Positions 48,208 through 55,567 of a stretch of DNA of 55,567 bases are shown in pieces. This DNA is from Pseudoflavonifractor sp. An44 (GTDB lineage Bacteria > Bacillota > Clostridia > Oscillospirales > Oscillospiraceae): positions 1 through 55,567 of the forward strand of contig NZ_NFIH01000016.1 of NCBI RefSeq assembly GCF_002161675.1, given 5' to 3'. A model generated the notes under the pieces. That model was not told the origin of the DNA. It searched no databases and saw nothing but the letters and a program-made list of their open reading frames with translations. Each line of letters begins with the position of its first letter. Position 1 is the stretch's first letter. Made by a program: the position numbers and the translations under genes.

Positions 48208-48564
48208 ATCTATTTAACTGCAGTTAATCCCGCCGCCCGCTCCGTGGCGGAAACCTCCCAGGCCCTGGCCCAGGCTCTGGCGCTGTGGCCGTACCACCAG
48301 TACACCGCCCTGTGGCAGGTGGCGGTGCACAACCGGGACGCCCAGGAGGCCCTCACCCGGTTGGAGCAGATGCTGGAGACCCTGGAGCAGCCCTGGCAGC
48401 TGGGGGACACGGTGCTGTACCGCCGCATGGCCCCCCAGGCCAAGGAGTTCCAGCCCGGAGAACTGCGGGCCCTGCTGCTGGGCCAGCTGGAGCAGGACCC
48501 GGACCTCAGTTGGCTGCGGGAGCACCCCCGGGCCCAGGCCCTTCTCCAACGCATTCACCCATGA
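48208..48564 (+). pseudogene. C-terminal remnant of a GC-rich gene
   Basis: The frame is open from about 48208 to a TGA at 48562-48564, but there is no good start with a ribosome binding site. A GTG at 48244 has none. The encoded stretch is GC-rich, alanine/glutamine/leucine-rich and helical (ALAQALALWPYHQYTALWQVAV, LLLGQLEQDPDLSWLREHP), as in the back half of a native chromosomal gene. A good terminator follows. I read it as a gene whose front was lost when the AT-rich DNA before it arrived. It could instead be a short real gene. Confidence 0.5.
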
Positions 48565-48569
48565 GGAAA

Positions 48570-48602
48570 CCCCCGGCGGCTCAATTCTTGAGCCGCCGGG
48601 GG
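48570..48602. terminator. Terminator between remnant and mcrC
   Basis: A perfect 13-bp stem CCCCCGGCGGCTC/GAGCCGCCGGGGG is followed by TCTTGTGTTT on the plus strand and TTTCC on the minus strand. Confidence 0.8.
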
Positions 48603-48611
48603 TCTTGTGTT

Positions 48612-49937
48612 TCAAGTATATTCCGCAAACAGCACTTGTCGAAATTCTTGTTCGCTTACCTTCATTTGCTCCACAAAGCTCTGGTAATTCTCTGCATTCT
48701 GTGGAATCTTCAGGCCGTGTTTCACCACCGTCACGTCCTCTCTCGGCTGGACGTTTCTCTCATAGGTACAGCCCCGGTTCATGTGCAGAACCACGTCTTT
48801 GTTCTGGTCTGCCTCGGGATAGAGATAAAATCCTTTTTGGGCCTCAAAGCGAAACAGATAGGCCAACAGCTGCAAATAGTCTCGGTTCCCGATATTGGTG
48901 GACGGCTTGTATTTTGCGTCTGCAATCACACGATGTTTTCTGTCTCTGCCAATAAAATCAGGGTAAATCCAACCACTGTTTCCGGCAAACAGTCGCTGAG
49001 CACCCTCCCTGCTCCGGTTCATGGGGTGGTAAAACCGCTCCTGGATGAGGGTATTGACATATTCCTCCCACAGCCATGCACCATCAAACAAAATTCCATA
49101 CACCTGCCGTGACCCGCTGCCAATCTGATGTTTCTGATGCTGCAAAATCAACAGGCACAGGAGCTGCAAGGCCCGGTATTCATGATAATAGGCGTGTCTG
49201 ACGATGTTGTGCTTATTTTCGGCAATCAGTTTTCCCCGATCATAGGGTTGGTAGCGGGCCGTTGCGTCCACCACCATCTGGACTTCATCCTTCACCTTTG
49301 CCAGGATTCCTCGTCCATAGGGTTTCTTGCGAATGTATTCGATGGTATGCCGTACCAACTCCATCAATCCATTGTCGTAGGAATACTCCCTCTGGTTATA
49401 GGCCACACGTCCGGTAAAGGGTGTATTCCTCTTAATATGCCTGGCAATATCAATAGCTCCTTTGATATGGCTGTCATTGTACGGATTGTGGATATAGGTT
49501 TTGTAAATTCCCTTCCGCATTGCAGTCCTCAGATAGTGTGGAAAGAGAAACAGAAGGAACTGGAACAGTTTATTTTCATGATCCGCATCGGTTTCTAAGT
49601 TTACCAAGTTGGGAAAATCCAGCACACGATCCAGCAAATATTGAAAGAAATAGTCGTGACGAGATGTGGAAAAACGGGATTCTATCACCAGTCTCTGATT
49701 CCCACACCCCAGATAGCCCATCACATTCCCGGAACAATAGCAGTCATTGACGCTTTGTAGCACCATTTGATCGGCCACCATATCCTCTGCATCTTCCATC
49801 ACCGCAGGAAAGACAAAAACTCCCTCGTATTCCAGCTGTTTGAGGGTCTTATCTGCAATTTTTTTGGTAAGCAGCGGGATGTCCGAAAAGGCCTCTTTCC
49901 TGGTGGAGGTATTGTCCTTAATTTTCAGCGGCTTCAT
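48612..49937 (-). CDS. mcrC: McrC-type restriction endonuclease subunit
   Basis: This is the nuclease partner of the McrB AAA+ motor. It has 441 residues. The PD-(D/E)xK core is visible as YPDFIGRDRKHRVIADAKYK (Asp about 328, DAK about 340). The N-terminal part is the McrC fold that stimulates McrB GTP hydrolysis. Start ATG 49937 has a partial GGTGAG site and overlaps mcrB by 20 nt. An ATG at 49952 is the alternative. GC content is lower than in the flanking housekeeping genes, consistent with transfer. Confidence 0.88.
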   Translation of the reverse strand: MKPLKIKDNTSTRKEAFSDIPLLTKKIADKTLKQLEYEGVFVFPAVMEDAEDMVADQMVLQSVNDCYCSGNVMGYLGCGNQRLVIESRFSTSRHDYFFQYLLDRVLDFPNLVNLETDADHENKLFQFLLFLFPHYLRTAMRKGIYKTYIHNPYNDSHIKGAIDIARHIKRNTPFTGRVAYNQREYSYDNGLMELVRHTIEYIRKKPYGRGILAKVKDEVQMVVDATARYQPYDRGKLIAENKHNIVRHAYYHEYRALQLLCLLILQHQKHQIGSGSRQVYGILFDGAWLWEEYVNTLIQERFYHPMNRSREGAQRLFAGNSGWIYPDFIGRDRKHRVIADAKYKPSTNIGNRDYLQLLAYLFRFEAQKGFYLYPEADQNKDVVLHMNRGCTYERNVQPREDVTVVKHGLKIPQNAENYQSFVEQMKVSEQEFRQVLFAEYT

Positions 49938-52005
49938 CGCTCTTCTCACCATCTGGCTGTTGGTAGCCGTATGCCTTGGCTAACCGCTGCATGATACTCT
50001 CCTCGTCGTACATTCCCCGGATGTAGTCTTGCAGCAGGGGCTGGAGATAATCGGTCCACAGTTGATCAAAGGTCAGAGTCTTTAATTTGAGGAAATAGGC
50101 AGCGCCGATTTGATAGTTTTCGTTCAGGTCCTCCACCTTGACAATCTCCTGGTTCAGGGCCGACATGCGCCGAATCGCCTCGGCCTCCAGCACTTCATCC
50201 TCCAACTGATCCAGCATATCCAGGCATTCGTCCGCTTTCAGCTCCACAAACCGGAACCTGCGCCGCATGGCAAAGTCAAAGCTATCCACCGATCGGTCAA
50301 TGTCGTTCATGGTTCCAATGATGTAGACATTCTCGGGGATAAAGAACTTCTCGTCGGGGTCCGCATGGAGATTTGCATATTGGGTGGAAACCTCCCCCGC
50401 TCTGCCACGGTAGCCGGGGTCTATGGCAAAAAACAGCTCGCCAAAAATTTTGGATATCTCGCCACGGTTGATTTCATCCATGATAAACACATACTTTTTC
50501 AGTGCTTCCTGCCCAGGCACCCGCTTGGAGGCCGTATACTTGGTTGCCTGAATGGCCTTATAAATGGCAAAGTCATAGGAAAATTCCTGTGTGGCAAACC
50601 GCTTTCCAAAAAAGTTGGTCACATCCTTGATTTTCTCAAATCTCTGGCCAGACTCCAGCATGCTGCTAATCTCGTCGATGTTAAGACGCAGCCGCTTCAC
50701 TGTGGCATTACCAGGAATGGAGACCTGCACATGCTGATCGTCCACACTGGTAATATAGAACTCGTTTCCGCTGATGGTTTGAAAGCGCGTCCCGTCCAGC
50801 TCGATGCTGGAAAAGAAGTTCTCCATGGCGTCCTGTGCAGATACCTCTTTCTGGATGACCTCCTTGGGCTTTTGGGAGTCCTCATAGTTCTTTCGGGCCC
50901 GGGAAATAAACTTCTTAAAGACGCCATCTTGAAGCTCAAAGCCCATGGAACCGTCCTCATTTACCTTGGGCCGGAGGCCCTCCACAAAGTCGGAGTAGTC
51001 ATAGCTGGGGTGGAACTGTACAAACTCCACCTGCTTTCTCTGCTCTGGCGTCAGTCTGTTATAGTCACTTGTCTCCCCGTTGCTGATGATATCGGCGGCC
51101 ATGGACCGGGCCAAATAGGACTTTCCAGTGCCGGGAGCCCCTCGAAAGATGACGTTTTTCGACTCCAACAGCATGGAGGAATAGGGATTTTGATACCCCG
51201 GCCCTGGAGGAACGATTGTTTCTTGCTGTTCCCCTCCGCCGGAAGGCAAAGCAAGCTCTTTCTCATCCTTTTCCCGATACCGAAGCACGAACTCATCTCC
51301 CGGTGCTCCAAATCGCTTCAGACACTCCTGCACAAAGAGGAGGGTTGAGAAGATATTCCAGCGATAGAACACAAACTTCTCACCGTTATTACAGTGATAT
51401 ACTAGATATTCATATGTATTCCGGTATCTTTTGAACTCCTCCACACTGGGATAAATGCCGCAAATCATCATATGAGTGGGCTTATATTGACAGATCGGAA
51501 AATTTTGTTTTTCTTCCATAGACAAGGCCTGTAGCTGTTTCTCAAACACCTGACAGGCCAGACGTGGCAACGTCATATTGGAATTTCTCTGCTCTGCTTT
51601 TTTTCGTTTTCTTGTAATTCGCCGTCCATCTGCCCTTTGAAAGTACACTTCCAGCGGCCTATAGTAGTCCCCCAAACCCAATTCCTCCATGGAAAACTCC
51701 TCATCTGTGGAGGTGACCTCCTCTGCGGTGATGGTGAGCTGGTAGGTCTGCTGCTTTACATCCACCCGGAAGCCCTGTTTCAGCAAAAACGCCCTGGCCT
51801 CTGAGCCATGGAACGTCGCGGTGGAAATTTCTCCCCCGTTGGCCAGGTGATTTGCCACAGCAATCACATATTTGGGGGGATATTTCTTCCCATTCTCTCC
51901 AATCAGCTCATATCTCACACTTTGATGATTGGAAGGGACTTTATGGACATCAATGTATTTTAAAGCCTCCACGATGTCCTGATAGTTTAACTTTGGAATT
52001 GCCAT
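49918..52005 (-). CDS. mcrB: McrB-type AAA+ GTPase with ScoMcrA-like N-terminal domain
   Basis: This is the motor and DNA-reading subunit of a modification-dependent restriction system, 695 residues. Residues about 8-90 (YPPKYVIAVANHLANGG, then TATFHGSEARAFLLKQGF) resemble the N-terminal head domain described in ScoMcrA-type endonucleases. A middle domain of about 150 residues is unassigned. The AAA+ module follows: Walker A GAPGTGKSYLA about 290, Walker B FIMDEINRGEISK about 508, and sensor GTMNDIDRSVDSFDFAMRRRF about 565. E. coli McrB uses GTP. The ATG at 52005 has GAGGTG. Confidence 0.88.
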   Translation of the reverse strand: MAIPKLNYQDIVEALKYIDVHKVPSNHQSVRYELIGENGKKYPPKYVIAVANHLANGGEISTATFHGSEARAFLLKQGFRVDVKQQTYQLTITAEEVTSTDEEFSMEELGLGDYYRPLEVYFQRADGRRITRKRKKAEQRNSNMTLPRLACQVFEKQLQALSMEEKQNFPICQYKPTHMMICGIYPSVEEFKRYRNTYEYLVYHCNNGEKFVFYRWNIFSTLLFVQECLKRFGAPGDEFVLRYREKDEKELALPSGGGEQQETIVPPGPGYQNPYSSMLLESKNVIFRGAPGTGKSYLARSMAADIISNGETSDYNRLTPEQRKQVEFVQFHPSYDYSDFVEGLRPKVNEDGSMGFELQDGVFKKFISRARKNYEDSQKPKEVIQKEVSAQDAMENFFSSIELDGTRFQTISGNEFYITSVDDQHVQVSIPGNATVKRLRLNIDEISSMLESGQRFEKIKDVTNFFGKRFATQEFSYDFAIYKAIQATKYTASKRVPGQEALKKYVFIMDEINRGEISKIFGELFFAIDPGYRGRAGEVSTQYANLHADPDEKFFIPENVYIIGTMNDIDRSVDSFDFAMRRRFRFVELKADECLDMLDQLEDEVLEAEAIRRMSALNQEIVKVEDLNENYQIGAAYFLKLKTLTFDQLWTDYLQPLLQDYIRGMYDEESIMQRLAKAYGYQQPDGEKSDEAAEN

Positions 52006-52057
52006 AAGACACCTCAAGTACAAGTTTTTTCTCTATAACTTCGCCCTCTTGGCACAA

Positions 52058-52087
52058 GCAGCGTTTCCTCCTTGGAGAAAACGCTGC
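52058..52087. terminator. Hairpin between mcrB and zinc-ribbon gene
   Basis: Stem AGCAGCGTTT-(C)CTCC/GGAG-AAAACGCTGCT lies between the two minus-strand genes. It lacks a clear T-run, so it is a weak terminator at best. I found no convincing mcrB promoter beyond it. Confidence 0.45.
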
Positions 52088-52114
52088 TGAGGCCTCATAT
52101 TTCGGGATTTATTT

Positions 52115-52813
52115 TTAGAAGTGGAATCTCCGCCGTACCTCCCGGCGCAAATCCGGCCGATAGCGGATGATGAGCAGGGGCACCATGAGGGTCACCCCCA
52201 CCACCGCCACCACCAGGGACCACATGGGCCGATAGCCGCCCAAAAACAGGTCAATGCACAGCTCCAGCCACAGCATCAGCACCACGCAGCTGCCCAGCAC
52301 CAGCATACACCGGCTCAAAATGGAGCGCAGGGGGAGAATATACCACAAAAACAGGATGACCACCGAGCACCCCCACCAGATGGGCAGGGCCAGCCGTCCC
52401 AGCCAGCTGCCCCCATGCACCGCCATAGCGATGACCCAGAGGAAGCCCGCCACCGCCAGCAGGTCCAGCCCCACCAGGAAGATGGAGTGCAACGAGCGCA
52501 GCAGCAAGGGGAGCACCGTCCACACCCACAGCATGGCACAGGCCCCCGCCACAATGGCGGACCAGGGCATCCCCCGCCACCAAAACAGCAGGTTGAGCAC
52601 CACACAGCACAGGCCCACCACCCCGTACAGAGCGGAGAGCAGCACCGCCACCTCTCTGTGATTCACCGGCTCCACCTCCCGCCGCTCCACGGGGAAATTG
52701 GGGGGAATGGTGGTGTCCACCGGACACACCGGGTTGACCACCGGGGTCTGGCACAGGGGACACTTGGCAGCGTCCTTGTCCAGCTCCACCCCGCAGTTGA
52801 CACAGTATGACAT
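52115..52813 (-). CDS. Zinc-ribbon membrane protein (DUF6320-like)
   Basis: This is a 232-residue protein. An N-terminal zinc ribbon (CVNC about residue 4 and CPLC about 17) is followed by about seven hydrophobic segments from residue 52 on. The C-terminus is basic (RREVRRRFHF). In Clostridia, proteins of this type often follow an alcohol-acetyltransferase-like gene, and that is the case here, 9 nt downstream. The function is unknown. Confidence 0.75.
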   Translation of the reverse strand: MSYCVNCGVELDKDAAKCPLCQTPVVNPVCPVDTTIPPNFPVERREVEPVNHREVAVLLSALYGVVGLCCVVLNLLFWWRGMPWSAIVAGACAMLWVWTVLPLLLRSLHSIFLVGLDLLAVAGFLWVIAMAVHGGSWLGRLALPIWWGCSVVILFLWYILPLRSILSRCMLVLGSCVVLMLWLELCIDLFLGGYRPMWSLVVAVVGVTLMVPLLIIRYRPDLRREVRRRFHF

Positions 52814-52822
52814 GGCCTGATT

Positions 52823-54109
52823 TCACTCCCTTCGATTGGATGTAATCTTCACGTGGAGCCCATCCTGTACCAGCGTGCGGAAAAAGTCCCGCTCCACGTC
52901 CGTCTCCTTCACCGTCCCGGCAAAGGTGATCTCCATCATGTCCCCGTAGCTGATGGAGGCGCAGTTCACCCGGGGGGTGTAGGACTGGCCCAGCACCACC
53001 TCCATGTGCTGGATGTGGGGCTCCATCTCTTTGGGCACCCGGAAGGCCCCGGGGTTGGTATACGTGGTGGAGTAGGGGCGGTTGCCCGCCAGACGGTACC
53101 CTAAGTCCACGGCAAAGTTCTTCACTGGCACCGGAATGAGCTGGAGGGGCAAAAACCGCTGGAGAAACACGTTGCAGGTGATGACTCCCTGCATCTCCTG
53201 GCGGGTGATGTGCAGCCGCATGTGGTGGTGCACCTGGGAGATGATCTCCTCCAAGGTGTAGTCCCCCAGCTCGGGGTCAATGGAGGGGCGCACCGTGAGG
53301 ATGAAGTTGCGCATGCTGCGGGTGGGAAAATAGGGGCGCAGGTTGATGGGGATGGCCAGAGCCACCGGCAGCTCCCGCCGCCGCCCCTCCCGGCGCTGGC
53401 GGGCCAGAATGGACTGGATGAGCACAGCGGCCAGATACTCGGTGATGGAGGCCCCATGGCCCTTGGCCACCTGGCGCAGGGCCTGCACCGACACAAAGCC
53501 CATGGTGACGTTGAGGGTGTAGAAGGGCTCCGGGGTTCCGGTACAGGGGTAGGCCTTGGGCTCGGACTTGCCCAGCCGCACCCGGGACCGGGCGTACCGG
53601 GCGTAGGCGTCCTCCCACTCCTGGGGGTCCGGGGCCTCGTCCACGTCCAGAATCCCCTCCTCATTGGGGATCTCCTCCCCCAGCTCCCGCAAGTACACCG
53701 CCAACAGGGTCTTGAAGAGCACCAGCGCCCCGCCGCCGTCGGCCAGGGCGTGGAACACCTCCATGGAGATGCGGTGGCGGTAGTAGAAAAACCGGATGAG
53801 CTGGTCCTTGTTCTGAAAATACACCGGCTGACAGGGGTTTTGAATGTCCGGCTGCAAAAAGGGCCCGGGGGTGTCGTCCGGCTCGAAGTAGTACCAGAAT
53901 ACCCCCTTGCGGATTTTCACATGGAAGCCGGGGAACCGGGGCATGGTGCGGTCAATGGCCCGCTGGAGGGCCTGGGGGTCCACCTCCTGAGTCATGACGG
54001 CGGAAAAGCGGTACACCGCCGAATAGGTGCCGCTCTGGATGGCAGAGTACATCATGGCGGCGTTATCCAGCTGAAACCAGCCCTTGTCCTGTCCTCTCCG
54101 CCTAACCAT
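52823..54109 (-). CDS. Condensation-type acyltransferase (alcohol acetyltransferase-like)
   Basis: This is a 428-residue protein of the chloramphenicol-acetyltransferase-like fold. The catalytic motif HxxxDGG is HALADGGGALVLF (His about 137). The opening domain (AVYRFSAVMTQEVDPQALQRAIDRTMPRFPGF) is typical of condensation and PapA-like enzymes. It probably transfers an acyl group to an alcohol. Substrates are unknown. The ATG at 54109 lies after GGGGGTGGAGT. It forms an operon with the zinc-ribbon gene. Confidence 0.82.
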   Translation of the reverse strand: MVRRRGQDKGWFQLDNAAMMYSAIQSGTYSAVYRFSAVMTQEVDPQALQRAIDRTMPRFPGFHVKIRKGVFWYYFEPDDTPGPFLQPDIQNPCQPVYFQNKDQLIRFFYYRHRISMEVFHALADGGGALVLFKTLLAVYLRELGEEIPNEEGILDVDEAPDPQEWEDAYARYARSRVRLGKSEPKAYPCTGTPEPFYTLNVTMGFVSVQALRQVAKGHGASITEYLAAVLIQSILARQRREGRRRELPVALAIPINLRPYFPTRSMRNFILTVRPSIDPELGDYTLEEIISQVHHHMRLHITRQEMQGVITCNVFLQRFLPLQLIPVPVKNFAVDLGYRLAGNRPYSTTYTNPGAFRVPKEMEPHIQHMEVVLGQSYTPRVNCASISYGDMMEITFAGTVKETDVERDFFRTLVQDGLHVKITSNRRE

Positions 54110-54134
54110 ACTCCACCCCCCTTTCGTTTGCTTT

Positions 54135-54163
54135 ATTATAATACGCCCTTTTGACCGTGGCAA
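54135..54163 (-). promoter_or_regulatory. Promoter of the acyltransferase operon
   Basis: On the minus strand: -35 TTGCCA, 17 nt, -10 TATAAT. Confidence 0.8.
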
Positions 54164-54186
54164 TACCGCAAAACCTGCCGACTGCG

Positions 54187-54216
54187 TTGACACCCACTCG
54201 CTCCGCCTGTTACAAT
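54187..54216 (+). promoter_or_regulatory. Promoter of the PH-domain gene
   Basis: -35 TTGACA, 18 nt, -10 TACAAT, divergent from the acyltransferase promoter. Confidence 0.75.
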
Positions 54217-54269
54217 GGCCTCACAGGCGGCTCCTACGCCGTCAATTCCTCTCAAGGGGGTTTTTACAA

Positions 54270-54722
54270 ATGGGACTCATCAATAAACTGGGCGGCTCCA
54301 TGCTGCAAGGGATGGCTGGCAACCTCAACGAGGTCTCCCCCGAGGCCCTGAACCAGGAGTTCGGCATGTATCTCATGGACGGCGAGACCATCGCCATGGG
54401 CTTCCGGCTCATCCGGGACGTGGTGATCTTCACCGACAAGCGCATCATCGACTTTGACAAGCAGGGCGCCACCGGCGTGAAAATGCGGGTGGATTCCATC
54501 AACCTGAGCACCATCATCCACGTCTCTGCGGAGACGGCGGGCTTTGGCGCCGACGACAGCGAGATCAATGTCCACTACATCGCCTCCCCCTACTTCAAGT
54601 GCAGCGGCGGCGTGGAAGTGGCGGAAAAGAAGTTCGAGTTCCCCAAGAAATACAACATCCAGCCCCTGTACAAGTATTTGCAGGAGATCGCCTACCACAA
54701 CCACGAGACCCTGAACCACTAA
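54270..54722 (+). CDS. PH domain-containing protein (bPH family)
   Basis: This is a 150-residue bacterial pleckstrin-homology-like protein. The core reads ETIAMGFRLIRDVVIFTDKRIIDFDKQG followed by VKMRVDSINLSTIIHVSAETAG, the usual pattern of the bPH_1 (DUF1696) family. Members form ring oligomers of unknown function. It has no signal peptide. CAAGGGGG lies upstream of the ATG. Confidence 0.87.
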   Translation: MGLINKLGGSMLQGMAGNLNEVSPEALNQEFGMYLMDGETIAMGFRLIRDVVIFTDKRIIDFDKQGATGVKMRVDSINLSTIIHVSAETAGFGADDSEINVHYIASPYFKCSGGVEVAEKKFEFPKKYNIQPLYKYLQEIAYHNHETLNH

Positions 54723-54731
54723 ACAGCAAAA

Positions 54732-54766
54732 AACACCCCGGAGAACTCCGTTCTCCGGGGTGTTCT
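54732..54766. terminator. Bidirectional terminator
   Basis: Stem AACACCCCGGAGAAC/GTTCTCCGGGGTGTT is flanked by A-run and T-rich sequence, between convergent genes. Confidence 0.88.
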
Positions 54767-54781
54767 GTGTCTTTCTGGTGT

Positions 54782-55228
54782 TTAGCCGATGGCAATGGTG
54801 GTGCTTCTGGGCAGCTCCTTCTTCACATGCTTGGGCATGGACAGCTTGAGGATACCGTCCTCATATTTGGCGGAGATGTCCTGGGGCTCCACATCCCCCA
54901 CGTAGAAGCTGCGGCTGCAGGCGCCCACATACCGCTCCTGGCGGATGTACTTGCCCTTCTTGTCTTCCTCGTCCTTATCCAGACCCTTAGCGGCCTGGAT
55001 GGTCAGATAGCCGTCCTTCAAATCCACCTGGATTTCGTCCTTCTTGAACCCGGGCAGATCCACGTCCAGCTCATAGCTGTTCTCGGTCTCCCGCACGTCG
55101 GTCTTCATCAAGTTCTTGGCGTGCTTGCCGTACAGAGGGTTGCGGCCGTTGTTCCACACGGGGAACATCCCAAAGTCATCACCAAAGAAATCATCAAACA
55201 AATTCTCACCAAAAATGCTGGGCAACAT
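54782..55228 (-). CDS. Hsp20/alpha-crystallin small heat-shock protein
   Basis: This is a 148-residue ATP-independent chaperone. The alpha-crystallin domain runs from about residue 40 (MKTDVRETENSYELDVDLPGFKKDEIQ) to SAKYEDGILKLSMPK, where GILKL carries the usual I/V-x-L-type contact. It is monocistronic with its own heat-shock promoter and a CIRCE operator. GGAGG precedes the ATG. Confidence 0.95.
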   Translation of the reverse strand: MLPSIFGENLFDDFFGDDFGMFPVWNNGRNPLYGKHAKNLMKTDVRETENSYELDVDLPGFKKDEIQVDLKDGYLTIQAAKGLDKDEEDKKGKYIRQERYVGACSRSFYVGDVEPQDISAKYEDGILKLSMPKHVKKELPRSTTIAIG

Positions 55229-55307
55229 AAGTCATTCCTCCATTCGTTGCATTCATTGATGCCCTGCGGGAGAAGCTCTTTCGAGCCCCTCTTCTTGGAA
55301 CAATTAT

Positions 55308-55336
55308 GTTATAACACCGCCAATTAGCACTGTCAA
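55308..55336 (-). promoter_or_regulatory. Promoter of the Hsp20 gene
   Basis: On the minus strand: -35 TTGACA, 17 nt, -10 TATAAC. The -35 lies inside the CIRCE element. Confidence 0.85.
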
Positions 55337-55350
55337 GGCGAGAGTGCTAA
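55324..55350. promoter_or_regulatory. CIRCE operator (HrcA site)
   Basis: TTAGCACTG-N9-GAGTGCTAA, one base from the consensus inverted repeat. HrcA normally controls groESL and dnaK. Here it covers the -35 of a small heat-shock gene, so HrcA would repress it directly. Confidence 0.92.
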
Positions 55351-55453
55351 TGTTTACATGTTATGTGATGTTTGTTCATAAAATATGCGATTTCTCCCGG
55401 TGGGCTCACCGCACTCTCCCATTCGCTCAAAAAAGCACGGCCAGCTGGATGAT

Positions 55454-55509
55454 ATGCTCCCTCTATGAGAGACAGTGAAATAAAACACTGTCAAACATAG
55501 GGGGAGCAT
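55454..55509 (+). other. Hairpin sequestering the transposase ribosome binding site
   Basis: ATGCTCCCTCTATG pairs with CATAGGGGGAGCAT (14 bp, one G-U), enclosing a perfect inner stem GACAGTG/CACTGTC. The right arm contains the GGGGGAG used by the start codon at 55514. Confidence 0.7.
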
Positions 55510-55513
55510 TGCT

Positions 55514-55567
55514 ATGCCACAGAAACAAAAGGTCAGTATAGAGACAAAGGTCACAATCATACAAGAT
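55514..55567 (+). CDS. Start of a probable transposase (cut by window edge)
   Basis: Only 18 codons are in the window: MPQKQKVSIETKVTIIQD. The basic start and the helix beginning VTIIQD resemble the N-terminal helix-turn-helix of IS3-type transposase genes. GGGGGAG lies 7-9 nt upstream but is buried in a hairpin. The exact IS family and its left end cannot be settled from this fragment. Confidence 0.5.
   Translation, partial: MPQKQKVSIETKVTIIQD

Noticed and set aside
55354-55560. A 68-codon minus-strand frame at the right edge
   Set aside because: It spans the IS hairpin and the start of the transposase on the other strand and has no upstream ribosome binding site visible.

Overview
The window looks like a chromosomal segment of an anaerobic gut Clostridia, probably Oscillospiraceae (Flavonifractor/Lawsonibacter-like). 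This is inferred from GC-rich third codon positions, strong GGAGG ribosome binding sites, near-consensus sigma-A promoters, the complete Firmicutes S10-spc-alpha ribosomal operon with a KOW protein between map and infA, a YerC-type TrpR protein, glycine and lysine riboswitches, and a CIRCE operator in front of a small heat-shock gene. I ran no database search, so family names rest on recognised motifs and gene order.

Layout. 1-2.7 kb: a block of mosaic intergenic repeats, murE, and a convergent lipoprotein gene. 2.7-19.1 kb: 32 genes on the minus strand, rpsJ through rplQ, driven by a consensus promoter at 19.1 kb with a long structured leader. A second promoter and leader lie in front of rpsH. 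19.1-27.3 kb: mixed housekeeping and unknown genes (dCMP deaminase, SecB-like chaperone, mnmE, FAD dehydrogenase, metallophosphoesterase, yerC, two zinc-ribbon membrane proteins).

27.3-28.7 kb holds two toxin-antitoxin-like modules back to back. One is a type I system: a 29-residue holin-like toxin with an antisense RNA. The other pairs a GNAT protein with a 56-residue partner, has an operator-like promoter, and sits between two identical 28-bp terminator copies. 28.7-37.6 kb is a minus-strand operon secA-pgeF-oligopeptide binding protein-purL. 38.4-45.5 kb is an amino-acid uptake and peptide-use region: a tandem glycine riboswitch before a Na+/alanine-glycine symporter, a lysine riboswitch before a fused binding-protein/permease plus ATPase, a YheO-type regulator and an M20 dipeptidase.

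45.5-55.6 kb is accessory: a second block of mosaic repeats, an HdeD-like membrane protein with an esterase, an AT-richer orphan gene, a gene remnant, an McrBC restriction pair with an unusual N-terminal domain on McrB, an acyltransferase/zinc-ribbon pair, a PH-domain protein, a CIRCE-controlled Hsp20 and the start of a probable insertion sequence.

The most unusual non-coding signal is a family of intergenic elements in three places (about 1-230, 37.7-38.3 kb and 45.5-46.1 kb). Different copies carry compensatory base changes in their hairpin stems, which points to selection on folded RNA or DNA structure.
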